From Syntrophaceae bacterium (GTDB taxonomy: Bacteria; Desulfobacterota; Syntrophia; Syntrophales; UBA2185): a stretch of 37,423 nucleotides of DNA. Under the pieces are notes generated by a model. The model made no database searches and was not told the DNA's origin. It was given only the letters and a program-made list of their open reading frames with translations. The stretch lies in contig PLMX01000239.1 of NCBI GenBank assembly GCA_003142635.1, positions 55,298-92,720 of the forward strand, in the 5' to 3' direction. How positions within the stretch are numbered: the first letter of the stretch is position 1; each line of letters begins with the position of its first letter. The position numbers and the translations under genes were made by a program. This document shows positions 8,704-16,730 of this stretch, one piece after another.

Positions 8704-10686
8704 CTACAGATCGACACGGATTGGCAATATGACGGTGGTGATGCCCTTCCACTGCAGGCGCCGCTGAATTGAAAAGGCCGTTTCATTGTGGAGCAGCTTC
8801 TGGAAAGGGTTTTCTTCACGAAAGATTAGTTTGCCGGTGAAGACCGTTGCTCTAGGGAATTCTTTTACGAGAGCTTCGCACAACTCCGTTGCAATATCAG
8901 CGACGTCGGTTCCTATCTCCATTCTGCAGTCAGCGGGGAATCCGTAGGAACGGACAAGGCGGACGTATCTTGTCAGATCACTGTCTACGGATTTTTTCAG
9001 TGCATCTATTTCCGCTATGCCTTTGAATGAACCGGAGTCGATTTCTCCGACAGAGACAAAAATGAAATTCTTGTAGAGTTTGGGAAATTCACGGACAACG
9101 GAGAGCCACACATGAAGACCGAATCCGCTGTAGCCCCTTACGAGCAGTATCGCCGTGGTCTCCTTCGGATCCAACGGGTCGTTATTGGGTTGACTGCCTC
9201 TGGGAAGTTCAGACAGAATCTCCTCGAGTTGGCGAACCCCTCTGCGGACTTTTCTATAGTGTCCCCTGATCAGATAGCACAGCCCGATAACTCCGGAGGT
9301 GATCAAGAGGGTCAGCCAGCCGCCCTCTTCAAATTTAATAACTACAGTAATGATGAGGATTGTGAGGCAGAGGACCAGGCCCACCACATGCACAGCAATA
9401 TGTCTTTTCCACGCCTTATCCTTCTCCCTGTTGCGGAAGAAAAAAGTCGCCATTCCGAACTGTGACAATGTAAAGGTGAGAAACACGTTGATGGAGTACA
9501 TTATAACGAGGGCGGAAACGGAACCGTCGGTGTATAGTAAGAGTAGAAGGGCTGCACCGCCCATGAGCAGAACGCCGTCCTGCATGGAAAGGCGTTCCGA
9601 TAACGATGCAAAGCGCCGGGGCAGCCAGGAATCGATGGCCATATTTGCCATTACCCTCGGCCCGTCAACAAACCCGGCCTGTGCTCCCACGATCAGAAGG
9701 GCACCCTCGGAGAAAATTGTAATCAGCGCGAGTGTCCCGCCGAGGGGCCAGTTGCCGAATGTAAGATCGGCGAGCACGGCATTCAATGTTCTACCCTCGA
9801 CAGGTATTATTCGGTAAAGCGAATAGCAGAACAAGAGACCTCCTGCCGTAATCGCAAGCGATGTGGCCAGGTATACCATCGTGCGCTTGCCCGTCTGAAC
9901 TCTCGGCTCACGCATGATCTGCATGGCATTGGAAACCGCTTCGATCCCAGTATATGTTCCTCCCCCCAGAGAAAATGCCCTGAGAAAGATGGCCAGCATC
10001 GTTACATAGCCTATAGTGGATAGATCATATTTAAAATTCGCCTCGAAAGCCATCGATACCGGTCCGACCTGATTGGCGTGGCTCAGAATGCCATAACCGA
10101 TCAACAGAATGTGGGTTACTACAAATATCATGAAGATAGGTGCGAGGGCTGTTACAGACTCCTTCACCCCTCTTAAGTTCATGACAACAAGGAGGAAGAT
10201 TAAGAAGACCACGAAGATCAACTTGTACTTGAGATACGCGGCGGGCAAATAGCTGAACAGGGCATCCCCGCAGGAAGCAAGAGATACGGTGATGGTAAGT
10301 ACGTAGTCAACGAGGAGGGCGCAGCCGGATATTACGCCGGCGTTCTTGCCGATAGTATGGGTGGAGACGATGTATCCGCCGCCGCCATGGGGAAAATGCT
10401 CGATGATACGTGAATATGCATAGGAAATTATAAAAACAGTCAATGCCGTCGCCAGGGCCAGGAATACGGCAAGGTAGGTATGGGGACCGAGCGCTTTAAA
10501 GGCCTCTTCCGGACCGTAAGAAGAAGAAGAAAGGCCGTCGGCTCCCAGGCCGATCCACGCAAGGACTGGGATGAGAGATATCCTGTGAAATATTGAAGGC
10601 TCATGGATATCTCGCGGTGGCCCTATCAATCTGCGGCGCAACTTCCCGGCGAAATTTGTTTTATGTCCCGAATCGTCAGAGTTCAT
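8704..10686 (-). CDS. APC-superfamily permease with C-terminal cytosolic domain
   Basis: A 660-aa protein with about 12 predicted membrane helices in residues 40-480 and a soluble tail in 500-660. The first helix carries GLGADGLSSSSYGPEEA, an APC-family unwound-helix motif also resembling KimA/KUP-like potassium importers, and GGGGYIVST follows in helix 3. The tail (from about 510) alternates strands and helices like a universal-stress or CoA-binding type regulatory domain, but no diagnostic motif is visible. Amino acid or cation uptake are both possible. It is separated from flanking genes by 169 nt and 63 nt and is probably a separate unit. Confidence 0.8.
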   Translation of the reverse strand: MNSDDSGHKTNFAGKLRRRLIGPPRDIHEPSIFHRISLIPVLAWIGLGADGLSSSSYGPEEAFKALGPHTYLAVFLALATALTVFIISYAYSRIIEHFPHGGGGYIVSTHTIGKNAGVISGCALLVDYVLTITVSLASCGDALFSYLPAAYLKYKLIFVVFLIFLLVVMNLRGVKESVTALAPIFMIFVVTHILLIGYGILSHANQVGPVSMAFEANFKYDLSTIGYVTMLAIFLRAFSLGGGTYTGIEAVSNAMQIMREPRVQTGKRTMVYLATSLAITAGGLLFCYSLYRIIPVEGRTLNAVLADLTFGNWPLGGTLALITIFSEGALLIVGAQAGFVDGPRVMANMAIDSWLPRRFASLSERLSMQDGVLLMGGAALLLLLYTDGSVSALVIMYSINVFLTFTLSQFGMATFFFRNREKDKAWKRHIAVHVVGLVLCLTILIITVVIKFEEGGWLTLLITSGVIGLCYLIRGHYRKVRRGVRQLEEILSELPRGSQPNNDPLDPKETTAILLVRGYSGFGLHVWLSVVREFPKLYKNFIFVSVGEIDSGSFKGIAEIDALKKSVDSDLTRYVRLVRSYGFPADCRMEIGTDVADIATELCEALVKEFPRATVFTGKLIFREENPFQKLLHNETAFSIQRRLQWKGITTVILPIRVDL

Positions 10687-10749
10687 AGAGCCTTATTTGT
10701 GCCGTGGATTAATTACCCGGATAATACTCTCGGTATGTGGTAAGATTAA

Positions 10750-11097
10750 TCAGGTAATCGGGTTTTCAACATGAATACCCTCACCGACCTGACCGCAGAG
10801 AAAGCCGCGCTTTCCGTTAAGATGTGTGCCCTGCTCGTCGTAGATTCTAATGGAAAAATCTTCGGTAAGAATCTTCAAATGGAGCGATCTGCCGTCCGCA
10901 ATTGTTATCTGTATAGGTTTGCAATTCGTAGGGAGATTGTCGGTATCAGTATCCTTGAAGCATAGTTCATGTTTGCCGGGTTCGATTTTCAGCGAAGTGG
11001 ACTGCAGTGAAAATACCTCTCCGTTCTCGTGTCCATCGAGAAGAATGATGTAACTGAAATGTCTGCCGAGGTTTGTAACAGTTAATTCTGCACTCAT
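10750..11097 (-). CDS. Hypothetical 115-aa protein, small beta-rich domain
   Basis: Not recognised. The sequence reads as a compact beta-sandwich: alternating strands with LKIEPGKHELCF, which resembles the turn of PEGA-type repeats, and a Ser/Leu-rich core. There is no signal peptide and no membrane segment. The start at 11097 has only a weak ribosome site. It is 63 nt upstream of the permease gene on the same strand and could share its transcript. It diverges from the DUF2845 gene. Confidence 0.6.
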   Translation of the reverse strand: MSAELTVTNLGRHFSYIILLDGHENGEVFSLQSTSLKIEPGKHELCFKDTDTDNLPTNCKPIQITIADGRSLHLKILTEDFSIRIYDEQGTHLNGKRGFLCGQVGEGIHVENPIT

Positions 11098-11170
11098 AAT
11101 TTCATATTATAAAATGGGCCAAAGACGGTGTCAAATGAAAATAATGACGTGAATTTGGGTTGTTTTATCA

Positions 11171-11186
11171 TATACATTGACGTATA
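11171..11186. promoter_or_regulatory. Small inverted repeat in divergent promoter region
   Basis: The arms TATAC and GTATA are separated by six bases, in the space between the divergent genes at 11097 and 11238. It is operator-like in form, but five-base arms also arise by chance. Confidence 0.2.
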
Positions 11187-11237
11187 CGATAGATGCCAAC
11201 CTCGAAGGAAGTGTTGCATATCGCGGAGAATGAATCT

Positions 11238-11526
11238 ATGAAGAAGATATTGCTATTAATTATCATCTTCCTGCTCATATCCGGGGAGGCACGCTCTTCA
11301 TCCTCAGAGAGCTTACGTTGCGGCAGTGAACTCACTGCGGTAGGGGACACGAAGGTTGAGGTCATGACGAAATGCGGTCAGCCATCTTTCAAAGAAAAGA
11401 CATCGTCAAGAAGGGGTGGAATTGAAAAATGGTATTACGATAAGGGTTCGGGCGATTTCATTTACGTCCTGATTTTTTGACGGCGGCATGTTGAAATATG
11501 TAGAGCAGGCGGGTCGCGGTAAGTGA
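11238..11526 (+). pseudogene. DUF2845 secreted protein, frameshifted near the C-terminus
   Basis: The frame from ATG 11238 (GGAG at 11225-11228) encodes a signal peptide (MKKILLLIIIFLLISG) and the DUF2845 core: LRCGSEL, VGDTKVEVMTKCGQP and EKWYYDKG, ending early in IYVLIF with TGA at 11478-11480. Skipping one T of the six-T run at 11473-11478 continues in the next frame as DGGMLKYVEQAGRGK, with a stop at 11524-11526. That restores the family's usual ending (phenylalanine, a Gly-Leu turn, then a Gly-x-Gly tail). The upstream ATG at 11193 would add 15 non-signal residues and is less likely. This is a real frameshift mutation, a sequencing error in the homopolymer, or a programmed shift. Function of the family is unknown; it is periplasmic. 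Confidence 0.75.
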
Positions 11527-11670
11527 ATTGTCAATGACTTACGATGTCTAACTCATTCGCGCCTTCGCATCTTACCCACCGGGAAGCCTTCAGCATCCCA
11601 TGTGGGAACAGGATGTCAGCGAAGTTCACGGCGCTTTATCGGTTGCCCGTGCGATCTCATGCAAGACTCA

Positions 11671-12039
11671 TTATTCGGAAAGCACAACCTGCAGCATTTT
11701 AAGTAAATCTTCGGCCTTGAAAGGCTTGGCAAGAAAGTATTGGCCGCCTATCTTGTGGCTCTTCGGAACCTCGCTTGCCTTAACAGCACCGGTAAGAAAA
11801 ATTACGGGAATTTTAGATATACTGGGGTCGTCTTTCATTTCATGTGCAACACTTGACCCATCCATGTCCGGCATCATTAGATCGAGTATGACTGCGTCAG
11901 GCTTTATCAGCTTGCATTTTCTCAGTCCTTCCTCTCCTGTATGCGCAGTGTGCACCTCATAACCATTTGCTGAGAGCCGCAATTCCACTATTTTAACTAT
12001 GTCAGGATCATCATCGACAACAAGAATTACCTTTCCCAC
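11671..12039 (-). CDS. Stand-alone response regulator receiver (CheY-like)
   Basis: A 122-aa single-domain receiver. The acidic pocket is VVDDD (residues 7-11), the phospho-acceptor is Asp53 in VILDLMMPDMDG, and the conserved Thr and Lys lie in FLTGAVKA and LAKPFKAEDLL. No output domain is present, so it probably acts by protein contact within a phosphorelay. The start is GTG at 12039 with a strong GGAGGAGG site. No kinase is adjacent; the nearest in the window is the hybrid kinase at 29495. Confidence 0.92.
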   Translation of the reverse strand: MGKVILVVDDDPDIVKIVELRLSANGYEVHTAHTGEEGLRKCKLIKPDAVILDLMMPDMDGSSVAHEMKDDPSISKIPVIFLTGAVKASEVPKSHKIGGQYFLAKPFKAEDLLKMLQVVLSE

Positions 12040-12106
12040 TGGGCCTCCTCCTCAATCTTAAACACAGACGGCAGTTAGCTTTTATTGGAATCCCGGACTT
12101 TAGTTC

Positions 12107-12406
12107 TTAATCCTTCTTTTTTGATTCTTCTTTCATCCTGTCGAGCTCTTCTTTATACTTTTCGGCCTGGGCTCTCACCATTTCGATTTCTTCCCTTGCC
12201 TTTGCCAGACTTTCCTCCTGTTTTTGCCTTTCTTCCCTCAGCTTGTCCTGAATTTCATCAAGACCGATATAAACGGCAAGTATACCGCCCAGTACAATAA
12301 TGATGGGGATTCCGCCCTTCAGGATGATAACAAAATCACTCCACCAGAATATGAGACCTAAGAGTCCGATAATTACGGAGACTACACCGCCAATTAGCAA
12401 TGACAT
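12107..12406 (-). CDS. Two-TM small membrane protein with cytosolic coiled coil
   Basis: A 99-aa protein read from ATG 12406, which has AGGAGG 7 nt upstream; an upstream in-frame start at 12541 would add 45 residues without a good site and is rejected. Two hydrophobic helices (about 3-20 and 26-48, with a Trp-Trp pair between them) are followed by a strongly charged tail from residue 50 to 99, rich in Glu, Lys, Arg and Gln with heptad-like spacing, so a coiled coil is likely. The two-helix pattern recalls MamI-type small membrane proteins, but I cannot confirm relation. It lies 67 nt upstream of the receiver gene's start on the same strand. Confidence 0.7.
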   Translation of the reverse strand: MSLLIGGVVSVIIGLLGLIFWWSDFVIILKGGIPIIIVLGGILAVYIGLDEIQDKLREERQKQEESLAKAREEIEMVRAQAEKYKEELDRMKEESKKKD

Positions 12407-12599
12407 GGCCTGACCTCCTATTAAACAATTCAACGATAATGCGTCGAGGCGGAAACAATTGCTGTAAGGTGCTAATATTTGTAATATATTAAGGCGGAAC
12501 ATAACACAGTATTGAGGCGCAGGCAAGGTGAAAGTTAACAAATTTCAAAGGAATGTCCGGCGCAAGGGCGTGGATTCAGGGAAGATGGGAAAATATTCC

Positions 12600-12628
12600 T
12601 TGACATTATCAGCAAATACTTTTAGGTT
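12600..12628 (+). promoter_or_regulatory. Candidate sigma-70 promoter for liv operon
   Basis: A perfect TTGACA at 12600-12605 is followed after 17 nt by TAGGTT at 12623-12628, matching three of six -10 positions. If used, it would give a leader of roughly 240 nt before livK containing the micro-ORF and hairpin. Confidence 0.25.
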
Positions 12629-12658
12629 TCGCGCAATATCAGAAACAGTGACGAGAGA

Positions 12659-12718
12659 ATGAAAAAAGAATTCCTGGATCTCCTAAACGAACAGACCCGC
12701 TGTAAATACACATATTGA
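12659..12718 (+). other. 19-codon micro-ORF in the liv leader (possible leader peptide)
   Basis: ATG 12659 is preceded by GAGAG and encodes a 19-residue charged peptide ending Lys-Tyr-Thr-Tyr, stopping one base before the hairpin at 12720. The placement resembles an attenuator leader peptide, but there is no long run of a regulatory codon. It may be chance. Confidence 0.2.
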
Positions 12719-12719
12719 T

Positions 12720-12754
12720 GCCTGCTGTGCGCCTCGTTGGGCGGGCATGCAGGC
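12720..12754 (+). other. Strong intergenic hairpin
   Basis: GCCTGC at 12720-12725 pairs with GCAGGC at 12749-12754, and the stem continues inside with 12726-12733 against 12740-12747 (one mismatch, one wobble, one bulged T). In total 14 paired positions close a six-base loop. No T run follows, so it is not a standard intrinsic terminator. Confidence 0.5.
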
Positions 12755-12872
12755 CTGATCCGAATCAACCCCAGACAGTTTTAATCCCCATAATTAAAAG
12801 CAAAAAAATAATTGTACCACTTTCTTAATGGGAGGATTACAAAAGAACGATAAATTTATCAGGAGGTACAAC

Positions 12873-14018
12873 ATGTTAAAGAAAATAATCGTCAAATCAA
12901 TTTGCATTTTCTCTCTTCTTCTTATCTTTACGGTAAACTCTTGGTCGCAGGAGCCGATTAAGATCGGAGGACTGTTTGCCGTTACCGGCCCGCCGTCATT
13001 TCTCGGCGAACCGGAACGTAATACGGCCAATATCATGGTGGATCAAATCAACAAGACAGGTGGCATCAAGGGGCGGAAGCTGAAACTGGTATTCTACGAT
13101 ACCCAGGGTGATGCCACCAAGGCAGTACAGGCCGCCACACGACTCATCAAGGAAGACCGGGTCAGCGCCATCATTGGGCCCAGCACGACGGGCGAGACAA
13201 TGGCCGTAATTCCTGTTGTCGAAAATGCGGGTATTCCGCTGATTTCGTGCGCCGCAGGAATCAAGATTACGGAACCGGTAAAGAAATGGGTCTTTAAGAC
13301 TGCCCAGAATGATTCCCTGGCAGTGGAGCGCATCTACGACAACCTGAGGAAACGGAACCTGCATAATGTTGCCATACTCACAGTATCCGACGGTTTCGGG
13401 GCTTCGGGCAGGGAACAGTTGAAACTTCGTGCAAGAGACTCCGGCATCACCATAGTAGCCGATGAGATCTACGGGCCCAACGATACGGATATGACAGCAC
13501 AGCTGGTTAAGATACGCGGGAGCAAGGCGCAGGCCATTATTTGCTGGGGAACGAATCCGGGACCCGCCAAGGTGGCCAGAAACGCCAAGCAACTTGGGCT
13601 TAGCCTGCCGCTCTATATGAGCCACGGCGTTTCTTCGAAAAAATTTATAGAACTGGCCGGAGATGCAGCGGAAGGGATAACCCTCCCCTCGGGACGGGTT
13701 ATTGTTGCGAATGTGCTTCCAAAATCCGATCCGCAGAAAAGATCACTGCTCGCTTTCGTAAACGATTACAAGAATCATTACAGGGTGGAGGGGGATCATT
13801 TCGGTGGTCACGCATGGGATGCGATAATGCTTCTCAAAGGTGCGATTGAACGTGGAGATGGTTCGCCCGCCTCTATTCGTAATGAACTTGAGAATACCCG
13901 CAATTTTAAAGGAATCGGCGGCATATTCAACTTCACTCCTCAAGACCACGCAGGTCTGACAAAGGACGCCTTTGTTCTTGTCACGATTAAGAACAAGGAG
14001 TGGATGCTGGTAAAGTAA
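12873..14018 (+). CDS. livK: ABC transporter periplasmic substrate-binding protein, LivK type
   Basis: A 381-aa binding protein from ATG 12873, chosen because AGGAGG lies 6 nt upstream and a clear Sec signal follows (MLKKIIVKSICIFSLLLIF up to a probable cut after NSWS). The mature part starts EPIKIGGLFAVTGP and has the Peripla_BP_6 pattern: INKTGGIKGRKLKLVFYDTQGD, IIGPSTTGETMA and GHAWDAIMLL. Such proteins bind branched-chain amino acids or, in anaerobic degraders, aromatic or short acids. It starts a six-gene unit with livHMGF and paaK, which hints at an aromatic acid ligand; this is inference. Confidence 0.93.
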   Translation: MLKKIIVKSICIFSLLLIFTVNSWSQEPIKIGGLFAVTGPPSFLGEPERNTANIMVDQINKTGGIKGRKLKLVFYDTQGDATKAVQAATRLIKEDRVSAIIGPSTTGETMAVIPVVENAGIPLISCAAGIKITEPVKKWVFKTAQNDSLAVERIYDNLRKRNLHNVAILTVSDGFGASGREQLKLRARDSGITIVADEIYGPNDTDMTAQLVKIRGSKAQAIICWGTNPGPAKVARNAKQLGLSLPLYMSHGVSSKKFIELAGDAAEGITLPSGRVIVANVLPKSDPQKRSLLAFVNDYKNHYRVEGDHFGGHAWDAIMLLKGAIERGDGSPASIRNELENTRNFKGIGGIFNFTPQDHAGLTKDAFVLVTIKNKEWMLVK

Positions 14019-14075
14019 TGTTTGGAATCTGGAAGGTCATATTGATATGATTTTCCAGATATAAGTATTAGCCCT

Positions 14076-14960
14076 ATGGAACTTATTGAGCAGTTGCTGC
14101 AATATACTCTGTCCGGTCTCTCTACAGGGGCGATTTACGCCCTCATTGGGCTTGGTTTCGCCATCATCTACAATTCCACGAGCATAATCAACTTTGCGCA
14201 GGGTGAGTTTGTGATGCTTGGCGGTATGCTGACGTTATTCTTCCACGTCACCCTCGGGCTTTACCTTCCGCTTGCGGTCGTCCTTGCCATTGCAGTTGCA
14301 ACGGCAGTGGGCGCATTATTTGAACGCCTCGCCATCAGCCCCCTTAAGGATGCTGAACCGATCATTCTCGTCATCATCACCATAGGCGGAAGCATTCTTA
14401 TCCGCGGGGTTGCCATGCTCCTTTGGGGAAAGGATACACATGCCCTGCCTATGTTTTCCGGAGATGAGCCGATCATTTTACTGGGTGCCGCAATAATGCC
14501 CCAGAACATTTGGATCTTCGGCGTGACGCTGATAATTATCACAGCGAACAGGCTCTTCTTTCACCACAGCATGAGCGGGAAGGCGATGCGCGCCTGCTCC
14601 TTCAACCGCGTGGCGTCAAGACTAGTCGGGATCGATGTCAAGCGCATGATTCTTTTTTCCTTCGCCATAAGTTCGGCCATGGGCGCCGCCGCGGGAATCA
14701 TCATCGCGCCACTTACCATGACGTCATATGATGTGGGCGTCATGCTCGGATTGAAGGGGTTCTGTGCCGCCATAATCGGCGGCATGAGCACCGGCATGGG
14801 AACGGTTGCCGGCGGTTTGATTGTAGGCGTTCTGGAGTCTCTCGGGGCGGGCTTAATATCGTCAGGTTATAAGGATGCCATCGCCTTTATCATTCTCCTC
14901 GTCATTCTGCTAATCAGGCCTCAGGGGTTATTCGGAAAAGGAGAAGCGGAAAGGGTATAA
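14076..14960 (+). CDS. livH: Branched-chain amino acid-type ABC permease LivH
   Basis: A 294-aa inner-membrane permease with about eight helices and the LivH hallmark start (GLSTGAIYALIGLGFAIIY) followed by STSIINFAQGEFVMLGG. The EAA-like coupling loop lies around the SFNRVASRLVGID segment, and the GLKGFCAAIIGGMSTGMG loop is typical. With LivM it forms the transport path. It is 57 nt after livK, and the ribosome site at ATG 14076 is weak. Confidence 0.94.
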   Translation: MELIEQLLQYTLSGLSTGAIYALIGLGFAIIYNSTSIINFAQGEFVMLGGMLTLFFHVTLGLYLPLAVVLAIAVATAVGALFERLAISPLKDAEPIILVIITIGGSILIRGVAMLLWGKDTHALPMFSGDEPIILLGAAIMPQNIWIFGVTLIIITANRLFFHHSMSGKAMRACSFNRVASRLVGIDVKRMILFSFAISSAMGAAAGIIIAPLTMTSYDVGVMLGLKGFCAAIIGGMSTGMGTVAGGLIVGVLESLGAGLISSGYKDAIAFIILLVILLIRPQGLFGKGEAERV

Positions 14961-14977
14961 GATTATTGGACGGATAG

Positions 14978-15949
14978 ATGAAACGTGAATTGATGAAGTT
15001 TCTTGTATTTGCTGCCGCAGTTCTCACTGCCCCACTGTTCCTCAAGGGCGGCTATATCGTAAATGTGCTGGTCTTCGTCGGCATTTATACTATCTTAGCC
15101 GTGGCTCTGAACCTGCTGCTCGGGCTTGCCGGTCAAATCTCCCTCGGGCAGGCGGCATTTTTCGGACTTGGCGCTTACATATCCGGGGTGTTAACGGCAA
15201 CACATGCCGCCAATCCCTGGGTGGCCATGGTCATCGCCGTCATTGCCGTGGGTGCCATAGCCTTTGTCCTCGGCTTTCCCATCCTCAAGCTCAAGGGACA
15301 TTACCTGGCGATGGCGACGCTCGGCATGGGGATTATCGTCTACATCATCTTCAACGAGACTGTCGATATAACGGGCGGCCCTTCGGGACTATCTGGTATA
15401 CCGAATCTCTCTATCTGCGGCGTTGTCTTCAACACCGACATGAAGAATTATTATTTGGTGTGGTCGTTCGCCATGGCTACTATTCTTCTATCCCTCAATC
15501 TTTCCGCCTCAAGGATCGGCAGGGCTCTTCGGGCCATTCACGACTCCGAAGTTGCAGCCCGCATCCTCGGAGTGAATGTCAGACTCTTGAAAGTGCAGAT
15601 TTTCACCGTTTCTGGCATCTTCTCTGCCCTTGCCGGAAGCCTCTATGCCCACACTGTTCAATTTATCTCGCCCGCATCCTTCGGGTTCAATGTTTCCATA
15701 GAGCTCCTTACTATGGTGATTATCGGGGGACTGGGCAGTATCTACGGTTCTTTCCTGGGCGCTGCTATTCTGACTTTGCTGCCCGAGCTTTTCAGGACTT
15801 TTCAGGATTATGATATTGTCGTTTACGGTACTGTTCTGATAGTAATGACCATGTTCATGCCGGGCGGCATCGTGCGAGGTGTGCCGCTTCTGGCGAGATC
15901 CCTGCTTGTCAGGGTAAAGGCCGTCCGCTCTTCTGAGAAAAGGGTTTAG
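14978..15949 (+). CDS. livM: Branched-chain amino acid-type ABC permease LivM
   Basis: A 323-aa permease with a highly hydrophobic N-terminus, then ALNLLLGLAGQISLGQAAFFGLGAY (residues about 43-67), the LivM hallmark, and ALRAIHDSEVAARILGVNV as the coupling helix. VIIGGLGSIYGSFLGA near the end is also conserved. It pairs with LivH in the inner membrane. It starts 17 nt after livH and ends 12 nt before livG. Confidence 0.94.
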   Translation: MKRELMKFLVFAAAVLTAPLFLKGGYIVNVLVFVGIYTILAVALNLLLGLAGQISLGQAAFFGLGAYISGVLTATHAANPWVAMVIAVIAVGAIAFVLGFPILKLKGHYLAMATLGMGIIVYIIFNETVDITGGPSGLSGIPNLSICGVVFNTDMKNYYLVWSFAMATILLSLNLSASRIGRALRAIHDSEVAARILGVNVRLLKVQIFTVSGIFSALAGSLYAHTVQFISPASFGFNVSIELLTMVIIGGLGSIYGSFLGAAILTLLPELFRTFQDYDIVVYGTVLIVMTMFMPGGIVRGVPLLARSLLVRVKAVRSSEKRV

Positions 15950-15961
15950 GGGAATTATAAG

Positions 15962-16714
15962 TTGCTCAAGATAGAAAGCATGACAAAAATATTCGGCGGC
16001 CTCACGGCCCTACAGGATGTTTCTTTCTCAATTTCAGCGGGCGACATCACCGGCATCATCGGTCCCAATGGAGCTGGCAAGACAACGCTGTTTAATGTTG
16101 TAACTGGTATCTATGATCCCACATCCGGCAAGGTCTACTATGACGGGAAAGACATAACCGGATTTTCCCCGGAGAAGCTTGCCCGACTCGGCTTGGTGCG
16201 CACATTTCAGGGTATTGAATTATTCGGTCAAATGACGGTTCTGGAAAATGTCATGGTTGGTCTTCACACAAAGTCACAAAGCGGCATCATTGCTTCGGCT
16301 TTAAAATTACCCGCCCATTTGCGGGAGGAACGCCAGATCAGGGAACGGGCGATCTCCTGGCTCGAATTCGCAGGCATCGCGGACCTGGCTGGTATGAAAG
16401 CGGCCAACTTGCCGTTTGGCAAGGGGAGGCTTCTCGAGATTGCGCGTGCGATGGCCGTTGAGCCCAGGATCATTCTCCTCGACGAACCGGCAGCTGGCCT
16501 CAATAGCAGGGAGACTTCCGATCTCGCCCTGCTGATTAAGAGAATAAAAGATGCGGGGATCACAGTAGCCCTCGTGGAACATGATATGGAGCTGGTCATG
16601 GGAATTTGCAGCCGTATCGTAGTTCTCAATCTCGGGCATAAACTTGCCGAAGGAACGCCGCGACAGATTCAGGAAGACGAACAGGTGATAACTGCTTATC
16701 TGGGCGAGGGTTAA
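15962..16714 (+). CDS. livG: ABC transporter ATPase LivG
   Basis: A 250-aa ATP-binding subunit: Walker A GPNGAGKTT (about 34-42), signature region LPFGKGRLLEIARA in the LivG style, Walker B IILLDEPAAGL and switch His in LVEHDM. The start is TTG 15962, supported by AGGGGA 8 nt upstream and by alignment of the N-terminus with other LivG proteins; the first internal ATG (15980) would remove part of strand 1. It couples ATP hydrolysis to LivHM. Confidence 0.94.
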   Translation: MLKIESMTKIFGGLTALQDVSFSISAGDITGIIGPNGAGKTTLFNVVTGIYDPTSGKVYYDGKDITGFSPEKLARLGLVRTFQGIELFGQMTVLENVMVGLHTKSQSGIIASALKLPAHLREERQIRERAISWLEFAGIADLAGMKAANLPFGKGRLLEIARAMAVEPRIILLDEPAAGLNSRETSDLALLIKRIKDAGITVALVEHDMELVMGICSRIVVLNLGHKLAEGTPRQIQEDEQVITAYLGEG

Positions 16715-16730
16715 CGGTGCTTTGTCAGCA

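Larger units (their letters stand above)
12407..12872 (+). other. 466-nt intergenic region upstream of the liv operon
   Basis: This divergent region holds no convincing full-length gene. It contains a perfect TTGACA box (12600), a 19-codon micro-ORF (12659-12718) and a strong GC-rich hairpin (12720-12754), followed by an AT-rich stretch up to the livK ribosome site AGGAGG at 12861-12866. Confidence 0.6.

Noticed and set aside
12828-12872. Upstream in-frame start for livK
   Set aside because: It would place 15 charged residues ahead of a clean signal peptide, while AGGAGG fits ATG 12873.
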